NCBI GenBank assembly: GCA_013002225.1
Contig: JABDKL010000148.1
Span: 1-55,633 of the forward strand
Direction of reading: 5' to 3'
DNA length: 55,633 nt
Source of the DNA: Winogradskyella sp.
GTDB lineage: Bacteria > Bacteroidota > Bacteroidia > Flavobacteriales > Flavobacteriaceae
Position numbers and translations under genes: made by a program. Numbering within the stretch: the stretch's first letter is position 1; every line of letters begins with the position of its first letter. Shown here piece by piece: positions 25,441 to 35,110 of the stretch. The notes under the pieces were generated by a model. It had not been told where the DNA came from. It did not search any database and was given only the letters and a program-made list of their open reading frames with translations.

Positions 25441-28400
25441 TTGACAACTACTAATACCATAGAATCAAGACCCACTAAAAAGAAGCCACAACCTTGGCTA
25501 CGACGCTTGTTAAAAACATTTGTGTTTATCCTTTTGTTTTTAAGTCTAATTGTGCTCTTCATTAGAAGTCCCTGGGGACAAGATCTTATTGTAAATAAAG
25601 TAACTAATTACGTCGAAAGCAAAACCAATACAACAGTTGAGATCGACAAACTTTTTATCACCTTCGATGGCGACATTAAGCTCAACGGACTTTATCTCGA
25701 AGATCAACAAGGAGACACACTAGTCTACTCGAAGTCTTTGGAAGCTAATATGCCGCTTTGGGCAGCCATCTCTGGTTCGGCCATTGGGATAGACGATGTA
25801 GATTGGGAAGGCCTTAAAGCCAATATTACAAGAAAAGATAGTAGCTCTGGTTATAATTTTCAGTTTTTAATAAATACTTTTACACGCACAAATCCTCACA
25901 CTACTACAGATAGCATTGCCGCACCTTTAGACTTAATATTTGGTTCATTACATCTGCAAAATTTCGATGTCCGTTTTGACGATGCTGTGACCGGGATTGA
26001 AAGCCGATTTAAAATTGGAAAATTAAAAGCCGATATGGAATCTACTGATATTAATCAAATGGTTTTTGAAGCTTCAAATTTTGAATTATCTAATGCTAAT
26101 ATTAAATATATTCAGAATGAAATTCCTATTGACACTACAGCATCAGACCTACCATTGCCAAAATTAGCTACCGAGACCATTAAACTTAATGACGTTTCTG
26201 TCTATTATGAATCACGTCCAGACCAAATCATATCAGATCTAGACATCGATGAATTATATGCTGAAATTCCTGAATTTAACCTGGCTGATAATATCATTAA
26301 TATTAATGCTTTGGTATTAACCAACTCTAAAGTTGCCATACATACCGAAACAAATACTAATAGCATTACACAGATCGAAAAAGGCGTAAAAAACGAAACC
26401 AATACGGACCAATTTCAACTTATATGGCCAAAGATTAAAATCAACATAGCCGCTATAAGTTTTGAAAATAATAGCTTGACTTTTAAAGCAGGCAGTGCCA
26501 TATCACAACAGGGTATTTTTAACCCTAATGCTATAGCTTTAACACAATTAGATCTAAAAGGGAAAAACATTTTTTTAGAGGGTCAGAAAGCTAATATTAA
26601 TATTGACCAATTTAATTTCAATGAAATTTCCGGGTTAAATCTTAAGCAGTTAAATGTCAATTTTACCGCTTCAGATAAACGAATGACACTCAAAGATTTA
26701 AACTTTCAACTAAATGATAACTCAGGGTCAGGCTATGTAAATTTAAATTACAATTCATTAGCATCATTACTAGAACAACCAGAAAACACCAAGGTAGATC
26801 TCAATTTACCTAATTTAAGTGTATCCCTAAAAGACCTTTTTAAATTCCAGCCTAAGCTTAGAGAAAATAACTATTTGCGAACTATAAGTCAAAAGCAGAT
26901 TTCAGGAAATATTAATGCCTCTGGCTCCTTGGCTTCAATAACCTTTCCAAATTTAAATATAAACTGGGGCAAAACCACTCAAATTACGGCAAGTGGAAAA
27001 ATCGACAATCTTACAAATGAAGAAATTCTTGCGTTCAATATTCCGAATGTTTTAGTAGAAACTGATCGCGAGGATATCATGCAATTCACGCCTCAAGATT
27101 CATTAAGCATAAACCTACCCAAAAGTATTAGGCTAACCGGTAGCATAAACGGGTCATTACAACATTTGGATACAAACACGACGCTAATGACCTCTCAAGG
27201 TCTAATAACTATAAATGGTAGCTTCAAAAACACCAATACCATAGCTTTTGACACTAACTTGACTATTGAAGACTACAGAATACATGAGCTACTTAAAAAT
27301 TCACAATTAGGCACTATAAATCTAACCTTAGATGCTAAAGGTAGTGGCACAGACCTTAACAACCTGAATGCCACGGTAGATGCTACAGTAGAAGATTTTG
27401 AGTTGAATAATTATTCAATAAGGAACCTAAAGTTAAATGGTAATATTGAAGATGGGACTGGGAAAATTGTTTCCAATTACAAAGATGACAACCTAAATCT
27501 AAAACTAGATGCCTTGGTCGTTCTAGATACTATTGCTCCCGAAGTTACGGCCGAACTTGATATAATTGGTGCAGATCTACAAGCTTTGGGTGTTATGCAG
27601 CGTAATATTAAAACAGGTATGACCATCTATGCGGATTTTAAAGGCAATACCAACAATTATAATGCTGCAGCCATAGTAGAGGACGGCGTTGTGGTTTATG
27701 ATAATAACACCTATTTACTTGGCGCTTTTGAAGCTTTGGCAGATGTTAAACAAGACACTTCCTCTATATCTGTGAGTAACAAAATGGTTGATATTTTGTT
27801 GCAATCTAACGCAGATCCACAAACTTTTACCAAAGCCTTAAGAAGACACGTCTTTAGTTATTTTTACAGAGACGAAAAATTACCAGACTCAATTACCAAT
27901 CCCGTAAATTTAAAACTCAAAGGTAAAATAAGTCAATCCCCATTATTAAATGACGTTTTTCTTGTTAACGTCAAAGACTTAGACACTATAGATCTAGCCG
28001 TCAATTTTAATGAAAAGGCAAGGAAACTAACAGCAAATATTACGGCACCACATATTAATTATAGCGGTAATGAATTAGATAGTTTGACCTTTTCCATGGA
28101 AACAGATAAAGAAAATTTCAACTTTATTTTAGGTTTTAAAAATATAATAGCTGGCCCCTTAGATATTCCAGAAACCATTATCACAGGGAATCAAACCAAT
28201 AACGAGTTATCTTTAAACTTCTTAGGATATCACAATGGTGAACGCTTAATGAATGTAAATACAAAAATATCTGGTAATCGTGATAGACTTGTTCTAAGTG
28301 TTAATCCGGATAGCTTGGTTTTAAACAATGGTAAATGGACCATTCCAGAAGACAATCAAATGATATTGACGGAAACCAAGCTAGCGTTTAACAAATTTAA

Positions 28401-30525
28401 AATATCTAAGAACAACCAATCTATTGAGGTTACGAATAAACTTCAGTCCGTACAAAAAGATCACGTGGCTTTAGATTTCCAAAATTTTGAGATCAACGAG
28501 GTTTTTAATTATCTAAATCCTGAATCTAAAATTACAGAAGGAAATCTAAACGGCGATTTTATTTTAGAAAACCCTTTCGGTGAAACAGGTTTACTGGCAG
28601 ATCTAAGCATTTCTAATTTTGAAATTTTAAATACTGATTTAGGTGTGTTAAGTGTAAACGGTAATGCTCTTAGCGCCAATAATTACGCCTTTAATATTGG
28701 GTTAAAAGGTGGCGCAATAGATTTAGACCTGGTCGGCGATTATATAGCTCGTACAAATGATGCCGAACTTGATTTAGAGTTAAGAATCAATCAATTCAAA
28801 ATGGAGGCTCTCAACACTTTATCTCTGGGCGAAATAAAAAATGGTCAAGGCAATTTTACAGGGAACTTTACCGTCACTGGGAGTACCATAAACCCAAAGT
28901 ACAGTGGTGAATTAAACTTTAATGATGCTCAATTCAATATATCAAAACTTAACACACCGTTTAAACTGGTCAGTGAAACTCTAAATATAAATAATGAAGG
29001 AATCTCGATGGATAATTTTGTAGTTCGAGATGACAACAATAATAGCCTTGTAATGTCTGGTTTCATAGGTACAGAAACCATTTTAAATCCCACGTTTGAT
29101 CTTCAATTAAAAGCGGAAGAATTTAAGATGTTAGACGCCACCGTAGAAGACAATGAAGATTTTTATGGCAAAGCATCCTTTAATGCAGATGCACAACTTA
29201 CAGGAGATTTAAGAATCCCTAAACTAAACGCCACGCTTACTTTAGGTTCGGATACAGATGTTACTTATGTAATGCCTTCGGCAGTTGTAAATGTCGAAAA
29301 TCGTGATGGTGTCGTTCAATTTGTTAATCGCGAAAATCCTGATGCCATATTAACCCAAACTGAAAAGCAAACAGCAACCATTAAAGGTTTTGACATTAAA
29401 GCTTTATTAATGGCTGGTAAAGATGCCTCTATAACTATAATCATTGACGAAGACACTGGTGATAATTTTAAAGTTCAGGGCGAAGGTGATTTCAATTTTA
29501 CAATGAAACCTAATGGAAGAATTAATCTAACAGGTGTTTATGAGATTTCAGATGGACATTACGAACTTAATCTCTATAATTTAGTAAACCGAAGATTTGA
29601 GCTGGCACCAGGTAGCAGCGTAACCTGGTCTGGAGACCCTTTTGACGCCAAATTAGATGTTCGGGCTATATACAAGCTCGAAACTTCTGCATCTTCATTA
29701 ATGGCACCGCAAACATCCGGAGCAGATCCTTCGGTAAAAAATAAATACCGCCAGGTACTGCCGTTTTATGTATATCTCAATATAGATGGCGAATTATTAC
29801 AACCTCAAATTTCTTTTCAATTAGATATGCCTGAAGAAGAACAAGGCTCCATTGGAGGTCAGATCTATGGTAGAGTGCAGCAAGTGAACTCACAAGAAAG
29901 CGAGCTCAACCGTCAAGTCTTTTCGCTTTTAGTTCTAAATCGATTTTACCCAGATCCTGGCAGTGATGGTAGCACAGGTGGTTTTGCTTCGATTGCAAGA
30001 GACAATTTAAACGATGCTGTTGCAGACCAGCTCAATACATTTTCAAGTAAATTATTTGGTAAATCTGGTGTCGAGTTAGATTTTGGATTAGACAGCTATA
30101 CAGACTATCAAGGCGAAACCCCACAAGACCGTACCCAATTAGATATTGCAGCACAGAAAAAACTATTTAACGATAGGCTTACCGTTCGAGTTGGTAGTGA
30201 AGTAGATATTCAGGGAAGTAGTTCTACAGGAGAAGCAACACCTCTAATTGGTAACGTAAGTTTAGAATATATGCTGACTGAAGATGGCAGATATCGCCTC
30301 AAAGGATTTAGACGTAATGAATTTGAAAATGTAATTGAAGGACAAACCGTAGTTAGTGGTATAGCATTAATTTTTACTCAGGAGTTTAATAAATTTGAAG
30401 AATTATGGGATGCTATATTCCATTCGCAAACCGAAAAACAAGATGCAGAAATTGAAGCGGCAAAAGCGAAATTAGAAGCCAAGGAAAAAAGGGTAGATAA
30501 AAGTATAGAACAAAAAAAGAACTAA
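25441..30525 (+). CDS. tamB: Translocation and assembly module protein TamB
   Basis: Very long (1694 aa) AsmA-like protein spanning the periplasm, anchored by one N-terminal helix (about residues 27-45, TFVFILLFLSLIVLFIRSPWG), as in TamB. The body is a repetitive beta-rich groove with many NxD/LxxxG strand patterns, and the C-terminal ~400 residues (from about GEGDFNFTMKPNGRINLTGVY) form the conserved TamB (DUF490) domain ending near GKSGVELDFGLDSYTDYQGE. Function: lipid transport between membranes and/or outer-membrane protein insertion. The start is TTG at 25441; a stop lies just upstream in frame and no ATG occurs before about residue 86. The TamL gene follows 3 bp after the stop, confirming the pair. 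Confidence 0.92.
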   Translation: MTTTNTIESRPTKKKPQPWLRRLLKTFVFILLFLSLIVLFIRSPWGQDLIVNKVTNYVESKTNTTVEIDKLFITFDGDIKLNGLYLEDQQGDTLVYSKSLEANMPLWAAISGSAIGIDDVDWEGLKANITRKDSSSGYNFQFLINTFTRTNPHTTTDSIAAPLDLIFGSLHLQNFDVRFDDAVTGIESRFKIGKLKADMESTDINQMVFEASNFELSNANIKYIQNEIPIDTTASDLPLPKLATETIKLNDVSVYYESRPDQIISDLDIDELYAEIPEFNLADNIININALVLTNSKVAIHTETNTNSITQIEKGVKNETNTDQFQLIWPKIKINIAAISFENNSLTFKAGSAISQQGIFNPNAIALTQLDLKGKNIFLEGQKANINIDQFNFNEISGLNLKQLNVNFTASDKRMTLKDLNFQLNDNSGSGYVNLNYNSLASLLEQPENTKVDLNLPNLSVSLKDLFKFQPKLRENNYLRTISQKQISGNINASGSLASITFPNLNINWGKTTQITASGKIDNLTNEEILAFNIPNVLVETDREDIMQFTPQDSLSINLPKSIRLTGSINGSLQHLDTNTTLMTSQGLITINGSFKNTNTIAFDTNLTIEDYRIHELLKNSQLGTINLTLDAKGSGTDLNNLNATVDATVEDFELNNYSIRNLKLNGNIEDGTGKIVSNYKDDNLNLKLDALVVLDTIAPEVTAELDIIGADLQALGVMQRNIKTGMTIYADFKGNTNNYNAAAIVEDGVVVYDNNTYLLGAFEALADVKQDTSSISVSNKMVDILLQSNADPQTFTKALRRHVFSYFYRDEKLPDSITNPVNLKLKGKISQSPLLNDVFLVNVKDLDTIDLAVNFNEKARKLTANITAPHINYSGNELDSLTFSMETDKENFNFILGFKNIIAGPLDIPETIITGNQTNNELSLNFLGYHNGERLMNVNTKISGNRDRLVLSVNPDSLVLNNGKWTIPEDNQMILTETKLAFNKFKISKNNQSIEVTNKLQSVQKDHVALDFQNFEINEVFNYLNPESKITEGNLNGDFILENPFGETGLLADLSISNFEILNTDLGVLSVNGNALSANNYAFNIGLKGGAIDLDLVGDYIARTNDAELDLELRINQFKMEALNTLSLGEIKNGQGNFTGNFTVTGSTINPKYSGELNFNDAQFNISKLNTPFKLVSETLNINNEGISMDNFVVRDDNNNSLVMSGFIGTETILNPTFDLQLKAEEFKMLDATVEDNEDFYGKASFNADAQLTGDLRIPKLNATLTLGSDTDVTYVMPSAVVNVENRDGVVQFVNRENPDAILTQTEKQTATIKGFDIKALLMAGKDASITIIIDEDTGDNFKVQGEGDFNFTMKPNGRINLTGVYEISDGHYELNLYNLVNRRFELAPGSSVTWSGDPFDAKLDVRAIYKLETSASSLMAPQTSGADPSVKNKYRQVLPFYVYLNIDGELLQPQISFQLDMPEEEQGSIGGQIYGRVQQVNSQESELNRQVFSLLVLNRFYPDPGSDGSTGGFASIARDNLNDAVADQLNTFSSKLFGKSGVELDFGLDSYTDYQGETPQDRTQLDIAAQKKLFNDRLTVRVGSEVDIQGSSSTGEATPLIGNVSLEYMLTEDGRYRLKGFRRNEFENVIEGQTVVSGIALIFTQEFNKFEELWDAIFHSQTEKQDAEIEAAKAKLEAKEKRVDKSIEQKKN

Positions 30526-30528
30526 AAG

Positions 30529-32814
30529 TTGAAACCATTAAAATTATATTTACTTTCATTTCTTATCGTAATTACGAGTGTTTATTCTTGCAGTATCGCC
30601 AAATACATTCCTGATAATGAACGCCTTTACACAGGTGCAACCATTAAAATAGTAAACGACAGTATCATTGAGCAAGAACAGAATCTTAAAGCAGAACTTG
30701 AAACCGTTTTAAGACCAGAGCCAAACTCAAAATTTTTAGGCATGTATCCAGGAGTTTATTTTTTCTATAAAACTCAGAAAGAAAACCCTGGCTTTATAAA
30801 TCGCTGGCTTTTTAAACAGATAGGTGAAAAACCCGTTTACCAATCGGATGTCGAAACTTACGAAGTTGAAGATGTATTGCTCAACAAATTAGAGAATAAT
30901 GGATTTTTCTACAGCAGCGCGTCCTCAAATTTCGAAGAAAAAGAGCTGGAAGCATCAGTTACCTACAAGGTAAACATAGCTTCCCCATACCGAATGGAAA
31001 AATATAAAACCGATTCACTGCCACTACCAATAAAAGATCCCATTCAAAATGCAGTATCAGAAACAAAATTAACTAAAAGCATGCGTTTTGACCTCAGCAA
31101 TTTGAAGCTAGAGCGCCAACGCATCGATGCACGTTTAAAAACTAAAGGCTATTACAATTTTAATTCAGATTTCTTAATTTTTGAAGCCGACACAAATCAA
31201 TATGCTAATAAACGTTTCGATCTCTTTTTAACCTTAAAAAAAGAAGTACCAAAACGCTCTACAGTTCCTTATAAAATTAAGCAAATCAATATTTTTCCAG
31301 ACCACGACCTTAAGGATAGTATAGCTTTAGAACCAAGACGATTTCATAATAAAGATTATTTACAAAATCCATTATTTTTTAAACCAAAATATTTAGATCC
31401 TTTTATAACCTTAGAAGAAGGACAATTATATAATCCACAGGTTTCCAAAAATACGGCCAGACGATTATCTTCAATTGGCGCCTACAAATTTGTTAATATT
31501 CAATATAAAGAAATTGATTCCATCTTAACTGATAGTATGGGATTTTTGGTGACCAATATTTACTTATCGCCACTCACAAAAAGAGCGGTTAGAGCAGAAT
31601 TGCAAGCCGTGACAAAATCTAATAATTTTGCCGGACCAAATTTAGCTTTAACCTTTAGCAACCGCAATCTATTTAAGGGTGGAGAAACCTTCAATCTTAC
31701 GGCAAATGTAGGTTACGAGACGCAAATTGCTAGTGGTGAAAATGCTGGATTAAGCAGTTTGGAGTTAGGATTAAATGGAGAACTTATTTTTCCACGCGTT
31801 ATTTCACCGTTTAAGATTAATAATAATTTTTTTGAATACTCTGTACCTAAAACGAAGACAGGCCTGGGTGTCAATTATTTAAGCCGTAGTAAATTGTACG
31901 AATTACTTTCCGGAACTGCTACTTTTGGTTACTCCTGGAATGCCAATCGATATATTAATTATGATGTGAATCCTATTTCTGTTAATTACACAAGGTTGTC
32001 TAATACTACAGAAGAATTTGAAGATATTTTAGATGATAACCCATTTTTACGAAGAAGTTTTGACCAGCAATTTATATCTGGTTTAACCATGTCGTTTACT
32101 TACAACGGTATGGTAGATACTGGTAGTCCATTCCAGTTTTTCTTAAATACGACTCTAGATGTGGCGGGTAATTCTATTTCACTTTTTGATAAGGAAGAAA
32201 CGGCTGGTGCACCTAATACGTTTTTAGGTCTTGAATACGCTCAGTATGCCAAAGCAGATATCGATCTAAGATTTCATTTCAATTTTGGAAATAAAAAAGA
32301 GCAAACTCTTGCAACACGGCTCTTTGCTGGTTATGGTTTGGCTTATGGGAACTCTGACGTTTTACCATTTATTAAACAATATTTTTCAGGTGGACCATAC
32401 AGTGTAAGAGCTTTTAGAATTAGATCTCTGGGGCCAGGCACATACGATGAAGATTCAGACCCAAATAGTGATGGCACTTTCTTTGATCAAACCGGCAATA
32501 TTAGATTTGAAGCCAATGCAGAGTATCGCTTCCCTATGTTCTCATATTTTAAAGGCGCTATTTTTGCAGATGCTGGAAATATCTGGAACTCAAAAGCAAA
32601 TCCTGCATTTAACGGTGAAGATAAATTTACCTCTAATTTTATAAATGAATTAGGAATGGGAGCTGGTATTGGACTTAGAATCGATGTGCAAGGATTTGTA
32701 ATACGGTTTGATTTAGCAGCGCCATTTCATGACCCTTCATTACCACAAGGCCAAAGATTCGATTTTAGAGTAGACGAACCTGTTCTAAATTTTGCAATCG
32801 GATATCCTTTTTAA
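30529..32814 (+). CDS. tamL: TamL: lipoprotein-type TamA/Omp85 outer-membrane protein
   Basis: Omp85-family outer-membrane protein with POTRA domains (about residues 25-370) and a 16-strand barrel (about 390-761) containing the lid-lock motif region GGPYSVRAFRIRSLGPG and the ending VDEPVLNFAIGYPF. Unlike proteobacterial TamA it has a lipoprotein signal, MKPLKLYLLSFLIVITSVYS followed by Cys21, the hallmark of the Bacteroidota TamL group. The start is TTG at 30529, three bases after tamB, so both genes use TTG. It probably works with TamB across the periplasm in envelope assembly. Confidence 0.9.
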   Translation: MKPLKLYLLSFLIVITSVYSCSIAKYIPDNERLYTGATIKIVNDSIIEQEQNLKAELETVLRPEPNSKFLGMYPGVYFFYKTQKENPGFINRWLFKQIGEKPVYQSDVETYEVEDVLLNKLENNGFFYSSASSNFEEKELEASVTYKVNIASPYRMEKYKTDSLPLPIKDPIQNAVSETKLTKSMRFDLSNLKLERQRIDARLKTKGYYNFNSDFLIFEADTNQYANKRFDLFLTLKKEVPKRSTVPYKIKQINIFPDHDLKDSIALEPRRFHNKDYLQNPLFFKPKYLDPFITLEEGQLYNPQVSKNTARRLSSIGAYKFVNIQYKEIDSILTDSMGFLVTNIYLSPLTKRAVRAELQAVTKSNNFAGPNLALTFSNRNLFKGGETFNLTANVGYETQIASGENAGLSSLELGLNGELIFPRVISPFKINNNFFEYSVPKTKTGLGVNYLSRSKLYELLSGTATFGYSWNANRYINYDVNPISVNYTRLSNTTEEFEDILDDNPFLRRSFDQQFISGLTMSFTYNGMVDTGSPFQFFLNTTLDVAGNSISLFDKEETAGAPNTFLGLEYAQYAKADIDLRFHFNFGNKKEQTLATRLFAGYGLAYGNSDVLPFIKQYFSGGPYSVRAFRIRSLGPGTYDEDSDPNSDGTFFDQTGNIRFEANAEYRFPMFSYFKGAIFADAGNIWNSKANPAFNGEDKFTSNFINELGMGAGIGLRIDVQGFVIRFDLAAPFHDPSLPQGQRFDFRVDEPVLNFAIGYPF

Positions 32815-32855
32815 CACGTTGATTTGAACCTGTCCTAGCGTTTAACTAGCTTAAT

Positions 32856-34193
32856 TTATTCAAATCTTACATTTATACGGTCCGTCACATTTTTACCAAC
32901 GCTTCTGCCTTGCTTCAGCCCTTCGTCTATCGCTGCCATGTAGTGAATGCCACCATACAATCTACTAATTGCAGCTTCCTCTGCCGCTAAATCAAAAGAG
33001 TTAAATGAACGTACAGGAAGTCCAAATTGAACTTCTGTATCATCATCGAATTGAAAATTATCACCAAAAATAGCAGTAAGAACTGTTGATGCCGCACCAG
33101 ATGCGACTGAGTGACCACTTGTGTATTCTGGGAAAGGTGGTGTTTGCAATATCGGTTGCCAGTCTGGATCCAGGTGTTGGTTAATTAAAGTTTCCGGACG
33201 TATTAAATTACTTCTATATTTTTCATCCCAACAGCTTATAAAAGCATCGGCAATTGCAATGGAGGTCTTAGTGTATGCATTCACGGTTTCTGCGACATTG
33301 GCATTTGTTTTTCGAGCCGCAATTTTAGTAATTCCAATCCAATGCGCACCAGGTGATATCTTTTTAGTGGCAAACATGAAGTGCCCTCGGGTTACAGAAA
33401 CAAAAGGGTTACAATCCCAAAATTGCGCTATGGCTATTTCTTCAGATTCATCACCCTTTTCCGTAATTTCCTTACTCACATTATATACTTCCATCAATTC
33501 ATCATAAAACTGAGTGCCTTTTTCTAAAGAAAATTCAGGGTGCTTCTTAGGCATAAATTGAGACGCAGAATCTAATACAAATGGTCTTATTTTATTCCAA
33601 TGCGGTTCGATGCCGTCCATGTAAGATGGCGGAGTAGGTTGCCAACGGGATGGGTCATTAGTATTTACCGTAAATTTTGGCATTGTTCTGGTCTCCTTAT
33701 AATTATCGGCACTCATCCACTTTTTAATGTGATCGACCACACTAAGCGCATACGTTCTGGCATGATTAAATTCCTCTTCATTAGATGCTTCCCATGTGTT
33801 ATACAAACTATCCTGTAGAACTTCCATCTGCATTTCAGAAAAAATTAAATGCTTGCTGAGTTCCATGTGTGCAATAATCGCAGATAATTCGAGATTTATT
33901 GTCTTTGATTTATCTACCTTCGGAATACTAGTTAATGCATTAACCTTACCAGCCAATGATTCCATTTCAGTAGTTTCCTGAGCCAATATTTCATAGGCCG
34001 CTATATTTGGATAAACAAAGACTCTACTCGCCACAGGAGGTGAAAAAATATCGTGAATTTGAATTTCCATTACCTTGTCGACAGAGGCATGAAATAATTC
34101 GGGTGAAATCTTTATAGGCTTCGAATGGCCACTACAACCTGCTAAAAACACAAGGAGTAACAAACTATATAAATAATGGTAAATCGTTTTCAT
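32856..34193 (-). CDS. Vanadium-dependent haloperoxidase/PAP2-superfamily lipoprotein
   Basis: Lipoprotein (MKTIYHYLYSLLLLVFLAGC, lipobox LAGC, Cys20) of the vanadium haloperoxidase/acid phosphatase superfamily. Vanadate/phosphate-pocket motifs are present in order: KYRSNLIRP (K-x6-RP), PEYTSGHS (in place of PSGH) and SRLYGGIHY (SR-x5-H). The Asp usually three residues after the last His in true haloperoxidases is Ala here, with an Asp two positions further on. 445 aa with an all-helical pattern. It could be a phosphatase or a haloperoxidase; halide chemistry is not provable from sequence. It stands alone, 416 bp from the next gene. Confidence 0.82.
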   Translation of the reverse strand: MKTIYHYLYSLLLLVFLAGCSGHSKPIKISPELFHASVDKVMEIQIHDIFSPPVASRVFVYPNIAAYEILAQETTEMESLAGKVNALTSIPKVDKSKTINLELSAIIAHMELSKHLIFSEMQMEVLQDSLYNTWEASNEEEFNHARTYALSVVDHIKKWMSADNYKETRTMPKFTVNTNDPSRWQPTPPSYMDGIEPHWNKIRPFVLDSASQFMPKKHPEFSLEKGTQFYDELMEVYNVSKEITEKGDESEEIAIAQFWDCNPFVSVTRGHFMFATKKISPGAHWIGITKIAARKTNANVAETVNAYTKTSIAIADAFISCWDEKYRSNLIRPETLINQHLDPDWQPILQTPPFPEYTSGHSVASGAASTVLTAIFGDNFQFDDDTEVQFGLPVRSFNSFDLAAEEAAISRLYGGIHYMAAIDEGLKQGRSVGKNVTDRINVRFE

Positions 34194-34609
34194 TTTTTAG
34201 TTATTCAATTTGAAGAAGTCCATCTTTAAAACTTTGATATTTGTAATTGATGCTTGTTGATTATTAGCATCATTTTAAAGACGTCTCGCAGATGGCAAAT
34301 TTATAAATTTATAGTTAAACTTTTTTTGCTACTAATTGGCATTAAATTAAAGCTCTCAATCATCTCGGTATCCTTCCAAATCTAAAACTTTTCAACCCCT
34401 AAATACTCCTATTTTCTCAGACTTTTTTATTCATTTACTGCTAGCAAATAAGTCAAGATTTTAGAAGATAGTTGCAGCTGTTATTATGATTGTAAAACGA
34501 CAACTTAAAAATGTTGTTTGCAAGATGATCTATAACTTTATTTTAATATTTAACTTTGCAGCCTGTTTATAAATGAGGTTCAAGCAAAAACTACAAAATC
34601 AAAAACCGT
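34194..34609. other. 416-bp intergenic region between divergent genes
   Basis: Very AT-rich, no credible open frame. It holds two candidate -7 boxes, TAAATTTG on the minus strand (34296-34303) toward the haloperoxidase-like gene and TAACTTTG on the plus strand (34551-34558) toward guaD, and a small inverted repeat GATGCT/AGCATC (34251-34272 region). I see no RNA gene or repeat element. Confidence 0.5.
34551..34558 (+). promoter_or_regulatory. Candidate -7 box for guaD
   Basis: TAACTTTG fits TAnnTTTG; about 45 nt of leader would follow before the ATG at 34610. No -33 element at the usual distance. Confidence 0.35.
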
Positions 34610-35089
34610 ATGTGCAATCACAAAAAAGAAGACTTTATGAAGGAAGCTGTAAATGCAGCTTTAAAAGGAATGAATAACAATGAAGGCGGTCCATTTGGAT
34701 GTGTTATAGTAAAAGATAATAAAATTGTAGGTCGCGGAAACAACAAAGTTACCTCCACCAATGATCCGACCGCCCATGCCGAAGTTACTGCAATTAGAGA
34801 TGCCTGCAAAAACCTTGGCTCTTTTCAATTAGAGGGTTGCGTGATCTATACTTCATGCGAACCTTGCCCGATGTGTCTGGGTGCCATTTACTGGGCAAGA
34901 CCAGATAGAGTCTATTACGGAAGTAATCAGGTCGATGCCGCCAATATTGGTTTTGATGATGAATTTATTTACCAGGAAATCCCTTTACCTTACGATAAAA
35001 GAAGCATACCCTTTGAGCAACTTGCAAGAGACATAGCCTTAGAGCCATTTAACGAGTGGCGTAAAAAAGAAGACAAAACTGAATATTAA
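34610..35089 (+). CDS. guaD: Guanine deaminase, cytidine-deaminase fold
   Basis: Converts guanine to xanthine in the cytoplasm. It closely follows the Bacillus subtilis GuaD pattern: zinc-binding HAE (His56, Glu58) in NDPTAHAEVTAIRDACK and the PCxxC pair (Cys86, Cys89) in YTSCEPCPMCLGAIYWARP, plus the C-terminal features of that subgroup: GFDDEFIY and a terminal Tyr (Tyr159), which in B. subtilis reaches into the partner's active site. Length 159 versus 156 in B. subtilis. tRNA adenosine deaminase TadA shares the fold but lacks these C-terminal residues. It converges with xdhC, which fits purine catabolism. Confidence 0.9.
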   Translation: MCNHKKEDFMKEAVNAALKGMNNNEGGPFGCVIVKDNKIVGRGNNKVTSTNDPTAHAEVTAIRDACKNLGSFQLEGCVIYTSCEPCPMCLGAIYWARPDRVYYGSNQVDAANIGFDDEFIYQEIPLPYDKRSIPFEQLARDIALEPFNEWRKKEDKTEY

Positions 35090-35110
35090 GATTTTAAAAA
35101 CCGATTAGCT

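Noticed and set aside
25320-25454. 44-codon frame starting MSNRDVTQNSG, overlapping the tamB start
   Set aside because: Short, no -7 box of its own, ends inside tamB; the start resembles the small hydrophilic protein at 24649 only in composition. Could be revisited with Ribo-seq.
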